Part shown: in pieces, positions 1 through 5,531 of the stretch
Position numbering within the stretch: position 1 is the first letter of the stretch
Layout: each line of letters starts with the position of its first letter
DNA from: CAIYMF01 sp943329595
Lineage (GTDB): Bacteria; Actinomycetota; Actinomycetes; S36-B12; CAIYMF01
Assembly: GCA_943329595.2 (NCBI GenBank)
Contig: CALQEM020000188.1
Span: 1-6,609 of the forward strand
DNA length: 6,609 nucleotides
Reading direction: 5' to 3'
Program-made: the position numbers and the translations under genes
Notes under the pieces: generated by a model
Told to the model about the DNA's origin: nothing
The model's database searches: none
What the model saw: only the letters and a program-made list of their open reading frames with translations

Positions 1-2880
1 GAGGTCTACTCGATCGCCATGCTGGTGAGTGAGGTGCTAGGCCGGCCCACGGATCTCGCGCGCTACCTCAAGATCTTCGGCACCGACCTCGACGACGCTA
101 GCCTGATGGCGGCCCGCCGCGCCGCCTATCCGCTCTCATCGGCCATGCGGATACCCGAGTCGCTGCGGGACCTCTACACCCGTGAGACCAACGACGGCTT
201 CCGCATCGCTGATGTCATTCGCGAGTGCACCGTGTTCGCCCGGCACGACGTTGGCAACGACCCGCCCTTCCCCCGCATCGACCTGGTCTCGTGCCGCAAC
301 ACGCTGATCTACTTCAAGAACCCGCTTCAGGACCGTGTGATCGGAATGGTCGGATTCGCCCTGCGGCCAGGCGGACTGCTCTTCCTCGGCAGCGCGGAGA
401 ACCTCGACCGCAAGGCGTCTGGCTTCCGAGTCACCGATGCGGACCACCGGATCTTCACGCGCACCAGCGAGGCCTCCCCCGCCTTCACCCACACCCTGGC
501 CATTCCGGCCATTCGGCCGGAGCAGCCAACTCGCAGCGGCTACCGGTCAGTGCGGTCGCCCGGCGCGCCTGACAGCAGCGTCGATCTGCGGGTGAAACTG
601 CTCACGGCCGCGCTGCGTCACGGTGGCCGGGCCTTCCTGGCACTCGACGACGAGCATCGGCTCATCGAGGTGGTCGGCGATGTCGGGGCGTACTGCCGCG
701 TGGCCGAGGGGCGCATGACCGGAGGACTCGTGTCGTTCCTCCGACCCGAGCTGCAGGAGGAGGCCCGGGCGCTTCTCCTGCTGAGCCGCGCCGACTCGCG
801 GTCGGTGGTCGGCCAGGCCATTCGACTCGACGACCTCGATCGTGTCGTGCGCCTGGTGGCCACGAGGATTCAGGTCGACGAGTCGATATTCACGATGCTG
901 GCCTTCGAGCCCGACCTCACCGAGCCAGCGCTCCCGACCTCGGCACAGCGCAGCGAGGACTTCGACAGCGAGCTTCGCCGGCTCGAGCACGAGCTCCTCA
1001 TCAGCCAGGACACCCTTCGTCGGTCCCTCGTCGAGCTGCAGGCCGTCAACGAGGAGCTTGAGGCCTCGTCGGAGGAGCTCCAGGCCTCCAACGAAGAGCT
1101 GCAGGCCTCGAACGAGGAGCTCCAAGCCACCAACGAAGAGCTGGGCTCCCTCAACCAGCAGCTGACCCAGCGCGGCGACGACCTCCAGGTGCTCAACATC
1201 GACCTCGAGAACATCCAGGACTCGCTGAGCCAGGGCATGGTGATCGTCAACAGGAACCTGCAGGTCACGCGGTTCACGCCGCTCGCCGTCCGAGTGTTCG
1301 CGCTGATCGACTCCGACATAGGCCGGCCCCTGCTGTCGACTCCGACCACCGTGGCGGTGCCGGGTTTCGAGGCCGCCCTGCGAGCGGTCGTGGCCGGTGG
1401 GCCGCGCGTGAGCATCGAGGCAGGCGACGACCGCGTCTCCTACCTCGTGCAGGTGCTGCCCTACCGCGCTCCCGACCGCACTCGGCTCGGAGCCATCATC
1501 ACGCTGACCGACGTGTCCGACGTGGTCGACCTGCGCAACCTCGCTGAGCAAGCCTTCGTCGAGCTGAAGGCCAAGTCTGACCTTCTCGCGCATGAGTCAA
1601 CGTTTGATGCTGTCACCGGCCTGCTGAACCGAGGCCACTTCGCCGAACTCCTCACACTCTCCGTCGCGGCCGCGGAGCGCAGCGGCGACCACCTCGCCCT
1701 CGTGTGGGTCGACCTCGACAAGTTCAAGGAGGTCAACGACGAGTACGGCCACAACGCGGGCGACGTCACGCTGCACGTGGCCGGCCAGCGCATCATGCGG
1801 AGCGTGCGCGCCGCCGACCCGGTCGGCCGGCTCGGCGGCGACGAGATCGGCGTCCTCATCTCGGGCTTCGACACGACCGCCGAGCTCGACATCATCCTTG
1901 AGCGCATCGTCGCATCAGCCCGGGAGTTGGTGATGATCGACGGATCCGAGGTGCGCACCACCGTAAGCGTCGGTGTAGCTCTCTTTCCCGAGGACGCCGC
2001 GAACGCGAAGGACCTGATGAATGCGGCCGACGCCGCGATGTACTCGGTCAAGCGGAAGTCCGGCGACGACTTCGCCTACTTCGCTGAGTCGATGAACGTC
2101 GCCGCCGCCGTGCGCCGTGTCCGGCGTCACGAGATCGAGGAGGCGATCCTGACCAACGCTTTCGCCATGCACTACCAGCCCGTCGTCGACGCGCACACGG
2201 GAGCCGTCTGGGGAGTCGAGGCACTGGTGCGCTGGCGTCGGGGCGACGAGTTCGTGCCTGCCGCCGACTTCATTCCCTTTTGCGAGGAGAGCGGGCAGAT
2301 CCGCGCGCTCGGCCTCGTCACCATCGACCTCGTCCGCGCAGACGTCGCCACCCTTCGGGCGGCGGGCCACCCCGACCTCCGCGTCTCGATCAACATGTCG
2401 GTAACGCAGCTCGAGGACAACCATCTGGCCGACCTGCTGATGGGCCTCACCGCGCACGTCGGGCTACAAGGAATCGTCGTCGAGATCCTCGAATCGGTGT
2501 TCCTCCCCGATCACACCCACGCACTTCGCATGCTCGACGTTCTCTCGGGCCTCGGGGCCGAGACGGCGATCGACGACTACGGGTCGGGGTTCTCCAACGT
2601 GCGGCTGCTCGAGTCGCTCGACCCCGACTACATCAAGCTCGACCGGTCCTTTCTCAGCGAGCACCACACGAGCGTCGGGCGCGCCACGCTGGTCCGCTCA
2701 GCCATCGAGGTATCCCACGTGGTGGGCGCGATGGTCATCGCCGAGGGAATCGAGACTGAGGAGCAGCACCAGCTGGTGCGTGCGGCTGGCGTCGACTTCG
2801 TGCAGGGGTTCGGGGTGGCGCGGCCGATGCCCCTCGCAGAGCTCATGGAGTGGCTTCGCGCCCGCGCTTCCGGGACGTGA
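1..2880 (+). CDS. CheR-type methyltransferase / PAS / GGDEF-EAL cyclic-di-GMP signalling fusion protein (5' end outside window)
   Basis: The reading frame is open from base 1. The six codons before the first ATG (position 19) read EVYSIA, which continues the CheR motif GEExYSIAM, so position 19 is internal and the gene starts upstream, probably with the CheR N-terminal part and perhaps CheB. Numbering from that Met: SAM-binding CheR fold 1-150 (IFGTDLD, SCRNTLIYF, LRPGGLLFLGSAENL); PAS-like segment 187-300 as in CheB/CheR fusions; heptad coiled coil about 312-398; second PAS (PAS_10-like, DIGRPL and PYR motifs) 399-505; GGDEF 527-690; EAL 702-948. The GGDEF signature is GGDEI (606-610) with an RxxD inhibitory site (597-600) exactly five residues before it. 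The EAL domain keeps E734, N792, E825, D852/D853, K873, E909 and Q929. By family, it would methylate chemoreceptor-like glutamates and make and/or hydrolyse cyclic-di-GMP. No membrane segment is seen, so it is probably cytoplasmic. The domain calls are firm. Whether each domain is active is inference. Confidence 0.93.
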   Translation, partial: EVYSIAMLVSEVLGRPTDLARYLKIFGTDLDDASLMAARRAAYPLSSAMRIPESLRDLYTRETNDGFRIADVIRECTVFARHDVGNDPPFPRIDLVSCRNTLIYFKNPLQDRVIGMVGFALRPGGLLFLGSAENLDRKASGFRVTDADHRIFTRTSEASPAFTHTLAIPAIRPEQPTRSGYRSVRSPGAPDSSVDLRVKLLTAALRHGGRAFLALDDEHRLIEVVGDVGAYCRVAEGRMTGGLVSFLRPELQEEARALLLLSRADSRSVVGQAIRLDDLDRVVRLVATRIQVDESIFTMLAFEPDLTEPALPTSAQRSEDFDSELRRLEHELLISQDTLRRSLVELQAVNEELEASSEELQASNEELQASNEELQATNEELGSLNQQLTQRGDDLQVLNIDLENIQDSLSQGMVIVNRNLQVTRFTPLAVRVFALIDSDIGRPLLSTPTTVAVPGFEAALRAVVAGGPRVSIEAGDDRVSYLVQVLPYRAPDRTRLGAIITLTDVSDVVDLRNLAEQAFVELKAKSDLLAHESTFDAVTGLLNRGHFAELLTLSVAAAERSGDHLALVWVDLDKFKEVNDEYGHNAGDVTLHVAGQRIMRSVRAADPVGRLGGDEIGVLISGFDTTAELDIILERIVASARELVMIDGSEVRTTVSVGVALFPEDAANAKDLMNAADAAMYSVKRKSGDDFAYFAESMNVAAAVRRVRRHEIEEAILTNAFAMHYQPVVDAHTGAVWGVEALVRWRRGDEFVPAADFIPFCEESGQIRALGLVTIDLVRADVATLRAAGHPDLRVSINMSVTQLEDNHLADLLMGLTAHVGLQGIVVEILESVFLPDHTHALRMLDVLSGLGAETAIDDYGSGFSNVRLLESLDPDYIKLDRSFLSEHHTSVGRATLVRSAIEVSHVVGAMVIAEGIETEEQHQLVRAAGVDFVQGFGVARPMPLAELMEWLRARASGT
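1033..1158 (+). repeat. Six in-frame 21-base heptad repeats encoding a coiled coil
   Basis: Six consecutive seven-residue units are encoded: ELQAVNE, ELEASSE, ELQASNE, ELQASNE, ELQATNE and ELGSLNQ. The central units are close to identical in protein and differ mainly by synonymous changes in DNA (gaggagctc/gaagagctg alternation). Leucine recurs every seven residues, giving a parallel coiled-coil register between the two PAS regions. Similar EELQA(S/T)NEEL repeats are well known in CheB/CheR-PAS fusion proteins, where they are thought to pass signals between domains and support dimerisation. GGDEF domains need dimerisation to work, so a rigid dimeric stalk makes sense here. Confidence 0.85.
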
Positions 2881-2917
2881 CTCGCGGTCGGCGGCGGGCA
2901 CGTTCTGTGGTGGCAGA

Positions 2918-2935
2918 CGACACTCAACGGTGTCG
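2918..2935 (+). terminator. Hairpin downstream of the signalling gene (weak terminator candidate)
   Basis: CGACAC and GTGTCG form a perfect six-base-pair inverted repeat around the loop TCAACG, starting 38 bases after the stop codon at 2878-2880. No T-run follows. It could contribute to termination or 3'-end protection in a GC-rich actinobacterial setting, but the stem is short and could be chance. Confidence 0.3.
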
Positions 2936-2944
2936 ATTCGCACC

Positions 2945-2976
2945 GCAGTTGGTGCCGAATGGCACCGGAGAACTGC
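2945..2976 (+). terminator. Two-step hairpin, candidate U-less terminator of the signalling gene
   Basis: An outer stem GCAGTT/AACTGC (2945-2950 with 2971-2976) encloses an inner stem GGTGCC/GGCACC (2951-2956 with 2961-2966) closed by a GAAT loop, with a four-base bulge GGAG on the 3' side. That is twelve paired bases in 32 nucleotides, about 65 bases past the stop codon and upstream of the next gene's promoter-like region. There is no T-tract, which is common for actinobacterial hairpin terminators. The structure also contains the ATG at 2959, which argues against that codon as the start of the next gene. Confidence 0.45.
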
Positions 2977-3019
2977 CACGGACGCGGCTTGAACGCGGGA
3001 GACGGCCCGCCGAGGTGCC

Positions 3020-3025
3020 TAGCAT
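3020..3025 (+). promoter_or_regulatory. Candidate -10 box for the exported-protein gene
   Basis: TAGCAT fits the TAnnnT pattern of actinobacterial housekeeping -10 elements and lies 50 bases before the chosen start codon. No good -35 sits at normal spacing: the nearest TTGAAC (2989-2994) is 25 bases upstream, which is too far. If real, transcription would start near 3031-3033, at the foot of the leader stem-loop. Confidence 0.25.
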
Positions 3026-3030
3026 GGGAG

Positions 3031-3049
3031 CACGGCCACATCGGCCGTG
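3031..3049 (+). promoter_or_regulatory. Leader stem-loop upstream of the exported-protein gene
   Basis: CACGGCC (3031-3037) and GGCCGTG (3043-3049) form a perfect seven-base-pair GC-rich stem with the five-base loop ACATC, ending 11 bases before the ribosome binding site. If the -10 box at 3020-3025 is used, the hairpin would sit at the very 5' end of the mRNA, where such structures can protect from decay. It could instead be an operator for a dimeric regulator. The structure is seen directly; its role is not known. Confidence 0.4.
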
Positions 3050-3060
3050 GCAGCACACTC

Positions 3061-3066
3061 GAGGAG
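3061..3066 (+). promoter_or_regulatory. Ribosome binding site that fixes the start at 3076
   Basis: GAGGAG lies nine bases before the ATG at 3076 and matches the anti-Shine-Dalgarno core well. It decides between this ATG and the in-frame upstream ATG at 2959, which has no such site, lies within a hairpin and would place 39 non-signal-like residues before a good signal peptide. Confidence 0.75.
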
Positions 3067-3075
3067 CCGCGCCCA

Positions 3076-5430
3076 ATGAGAGCCCTGACCCGCCCCTTCC
3101 TTGCTGTCGTCGGGGGCATCGCCCTCGTGGGTGGCCTGCTCGGCGTTCCTGCGGCGAGCGCCGCCACCACCTACACGGTCACCAGCCCCGCCTGTAGCGG
3201 CCCCGGAAGCCTGCAGGCGGCCATCGCTGCCGCCAATGCGAATGCGGGCGCCGACATCATTGACGTGCAGGTGGACGTCACCGGCCTGTATGTCGACACG
3301 TGCGCAGGAGTGAGCGTGCCGGGCAATATCTTCGCCGGCCGCATCACCGAGTCGGTCACCATCGACGGGAACGGCCACTCATTCACGAGCACGCCCATCT
3401 GGATCAACAGCGGCGGCACCGTCAACCCCAACGGCAGCTGCCCCTCGAGGGTGACTGGCATGTTCCTCGGGAGCGAGCCCGCAGGAGCCTTCGAGGTGGG
3501 CACCTCCAACACCGACAACTCCGCCATCAGCGTGTCTATCGAGAACCTCGTGGTCCAGGGCCTGAACTCGCTGGTCCTGGCGCATGACAACGCGCAGGTG
3601 TCCCTCGACGGGGTGCAGGCCCACGGGCTCACCGACCTCTACTGCAGCCGACCCGCCATCGAGTCGCAGACCGGTGCGAGCCTCACGATCACGAACTCCT
3701 CGTTCGACCTCGGCATCAACTGGGACTCCGCGATCGAGGGAGTGGGCGCCTCGCTCATCGAGGGTGGCCCCGGCGCGCTGACCGTGCTGAGCTCGACGTT
3801 CACGACCAACACCTATCCCGGCGCCATCGGGTGGGACGTCTCCGGTGGCAAGACGGCCAACATCGTGTCGAGCCAGCTCGTGTCGTCCGGCGGCATCCTG
3901 ATTCTCGGCGACGGCACTGCCAACATCGTCAACTCGATCGTGAGCATGGGGTCCCTCGACTCCCGCGCCTCCACCGACCGCATCGCGGCGGCGGCGGGGG
4001 CCACCGTGAACGACAAGGCCAGCACCGTCAAGGTGCCCGGTCCGCGCTGCGACCGCAGCGCCATCATCGGAGCCTGCACGGCGACCCCTGCCGGCTTCCT
4101 CACCGCCGACTCCGCCACGCTGAACCTGGTGCAGAGCGCCGTCGGCACGGGCATCCTCGACGAGACCGCCGCCACCTCGGTGATCGCCGGATCCGATGGC
4201 GGCACCCTCACCGCCGATGCGCAGACATGGGTGCAGCCCGTCGCCATGCAAAGCGCTGTCGCCCTGAAGGCACTCTTCGGCCAGCCGGCGCTGCTCACTG
4301 ATCCCCCCGGCCTGCCTACCCTGACCGACCCGGGATTCTTCGACTACCCGGCCACTGTCACGCCCCTGATCGGGAGTCCCGGCGCCCTGCTCGACATCAT
4401 CACCGACTCGACCTGCACGTCCGGAACCGACACCAACAAGCTGGTGAGCCCCATCGATGCGAGCTGCATCACCCTCGACGCGCTCGGCAACCCCCGATGG
4501 GACGCTGGCAACAGTCGGCGCAACATCGGCGCGGTGCAGCTCACCCTTGCTCCCGCGCTGACTCTCGTCGGCACTGGCAGCGGCTTCGTCGACCTGTCGT
4601 GGAGCCGTCCGAACGACCCCTCGGACGTCACGCCGGTGAACGGCTACACCGCAACCTGCACACCGAGCGGCGCGGGCGCACCGGTCAGCGCCTCGTTCTC
4701 CGGGGCCACCTCGCTCAACGGCCGGGTCAACGGCCTCACCAACGGGACCACCTACGGCTGCGTGGTGGTGGCGACCAACACCGGGGGCGACGGCCCATCG
4801 TCGAACACGGTCACGGGCACGCCCTTCGGCGCACCGGGAACCCCGGCGCCCTCAGCGACTCCCGGCTCGGGCCAGGTGCAGGTGTTCTGGACGTCACCCT
4901 CGTCGGGCGGGCACGCCGGCAGTCCGGTCTACACGCTGCTCTACCGGCCCACGGGCTCGAGCGCGTGGCTGGCTGGCCCCGCGGGAGTCCTCGGCCGCAC
5001 CACGCTGATTCCGGGCCTCACCAACGGCACCGGCTATGAGTTCGCCGTCTTCGCCCAGTGGCCCGACGGCGCCACCAGCCAGACGGGCACCACGTCCGCG
5101 ACGCCCACAGGCACCCTGCCCCTTCGCCACAGCGCGAGGCCCACCAGCGCGCACCCCTCACGCTGGAAGGCCGCGACGCTCGTCAATTCGTCATCGACAA
5201 GCTTCAAGGGAAAGGTGCGACGCACCGTTCGGTGCACCCCAGCCGGCGTCGCCACTGCCGGTGACATTCGTTACTGCACGTACCGCGTGGGCACCGGCGG
5301 ATCGGTCATCGTGACCCCCACCGGCCGCGGCCCCGTTCGCATCGTCATCACGCTGCGGGCAGTGCCCAAGGCGGGTGTGCAGGGCTGGAAGCCCTCGGCC
5401 GCGTGGACGCGTACCTGGACCAGCCGCTAG
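3076..5430 (+). CDS. Exported beta-helix protein with two fibronectin-III domains, possible adhesin
   Basis: This is a 784-residue protein of unknown exact function. Residues 1-29 are a typical Sec signal peptide: MRALTR, a hydrophobic core, then AASA with likely cleavage after A29. Residues 30-490 open with a CSGPGSLQAAIAAANANAG segment like those that start many secreted right-handed beta-helix proteins, continue with short Thr/Ser/Asn/Val-rich strands (SLTITNSSF, LTVLSSTF, ANIVNSIVS), and close with GNPRWDAGNSRRNIGAVQ, resembling the end motif of 'choice-of-anchor Q' beta-helix proteins. Two fibronectin-III domains follow, about 495-583 and 586-677, each with the conserved Trp (W509, W605) and a GLTNGT(T/G)Y turn. 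Residues 684-784 are a basic domain I cannot name, ending WTRTWTSR. There is no LPxTG motif or C-terminal membrane helix, so it is probably secreted or held non-covalently. Twelve cysteines fall largely in close pairs. A surface-binding or polysaccharide-related role is plausible, but no catalytic motif is recognised. Confidence 0.85.
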   Translation: MRALTRPFLAVVGGIALVGGLLGVPAASAATTYTVTSPACSGPGSLQAAIAAANANAGADIIDVQVDVTGLYVDTCAGVSVPGNIFAGRITESVTIDGNGHSFTSTPIWINSGGTVNPNGSCPSRVTGMFLGSEPAGAFEVGTSNTDNSAISVSIENLVVQGLNSLVLAHDNAQVSLDGVQAHGLTDLYCSRPAIESQTGASLTITNSSFDLGINWDSAIEGVGASLIEGGPGALTVLSSTFTTNTYPGAIGWDVSGGKTANIVSSQLVSSGGILILGDGTANIVNSIVSMGSLDSRASTDRIAAAAGATVNDKASTVKVPGPRCDRSAIIGACTATPAGFLTADSATLNLVQSAVGTGILDETAATSVIAGSDGGTLTADAQTWVQPVAMQSAVALKALFGQPALLTDPPGLPTLTDPGFFDYPATVTPLIGSPGALLDIITDSTCTSGTDTNKLVSPIDASCITLDALGNPRWDAGNSRRNIGAVQLTLAPALTLVGTGSGFVDLSWSRPNDPSDVTPVNGYTATCTPSGAGAPVSASFSGATSLNGRVNGLTNGTTYGCVVVATNTGGDGPSSNTVTGTPFGAPGTPAPSATPGSGQVQVFWTSPSSGGHAGSPVYTLLYRPTGSSAWLAGPAGVLGRTTLIPGLTNGTGYEFAVFAQWPDGATSQTGTTSATPTGTLPLRHSARPTSAHPSRWKAATLVNSSSTSFKGKVRRTVRCTPAGVATAGDIRYCTYRVGTGGSVIVTPTGRGPVRIVITLRAVPKAGVQGWKPSAAWTRTWTSR

Positions 5431-5456
5431 GGCAGCACCCGCACCGCCACGGACGC

Positions 5457-5483
5457 TTGAGTCAGTACCCCGGGGGGTATACT
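5457..5483 (+). promoter_or_regulatory. Candidate promoter of the persulfide dioxygenase gene
   Basis: TATACT at 5478-5483 differs from the TATAAT -10 consensus at one base. TTGAGT at 5457-5462 is a partial -35 match, with a 15-base spacer that is shorter than the usual 17. Transcription would start near 5490, giving a leader of about 40 bases. The -10 box overlaps the operator palindrome, so a bound repressor would block RNA polymerase. Confidence 0.55.
5466..5479 (+). promoter_or_regulatory. CsoR/CstR-family operator palindrome
   Basis: TACCCC (5466-5471) and GGGGTA (5474-5479) form a perfect inverted repeat around a GG spacer, overlapping the first two bases of the -10 box. TACCC...GGGTA palindromes with a G/C-rich core are the known operator type of the CsoR family, whose members sense copper (CsoR), nickel or cobalt (RcnR, InrS) or persulfides (CstR). 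The downstream gene is a CstB-like persulfide dioxygenase, so the persulfide-sensing CstR branch is the best fit. No repressor gene lies inside the window. Confidence 0.72.
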
Positions 5484-5519
5484 GGCACGAGCCCACCGAA
5501 CCCATGGCGCCGCGATGAC

Positions 5520-5525
5520 AGGGGA
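5520..5525 (+). promoter_or_regulatory. Ribosome binding site of the persulfide dioxygenase gene
   Basis: AGGGGA lies six bases before the ATG at 5532. It supports this start, whose protein begins MYFSQHYLECLSHASYLV, matching the usual N-terminus of this enzyme family. Confidence 0.65.
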
Positions 5526-5531
5526 CTGACC

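Noticed and set aside
547..1593. Long open frame on the minus strand opposite the signalling gene
   Set aside because: It is a by-product of GC-rich codon bias and the heptad repeats on the other strand; the translation (runs of VGGLELL-like units) resembles no protein family and the + strand frame has clear domains.
2989..2994. TTGAAC as a -35 box for the exported-protein gene
   Set aside because: It is 25 bases from the only plausible -10 box, outside the usable spacing.
2959..3075. In-frame upstream ATG that would add 39 residues to the exported protein
   Set aside because: It lies within a hairpin, has no ribosome binding site, and would bury the clear signal peptide that starts at 3076.
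3379..4251. Minus-strand open frame inside the exported-protein gene
   Set aside because: Low-complexity Gly/Ala/Arg/Asp-rich translation typical of an antisense shadow in GC-rich DNA.
4732..5027. Repeated 14-base sequence GGCCTCACCAACGG at 4732-4745 and 5014-5027
   Set aside because: It encodes the same conserved GLTNGT turn in each fibronectin-III domain, so it is explained by domain homology and is not a separate repeat element.
5381..5395. AGGGCT/AGCCCT hairpin near the 3' end of the exported-protein gene
   Set aside because: It is inside the coding region, about 35 bases before the stop codon, has a three-base loop and no T-run, and the codons encode conserved-looking protein sequence; a terminator role is unlikely.
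5515..5529. Tiny reading frame (ATG ACA GGG GAC TGA) just before the dioxygenase start
   Set aside because: Four codons overlapping the ribosome binding site, with no binding site of its own; probably chance.
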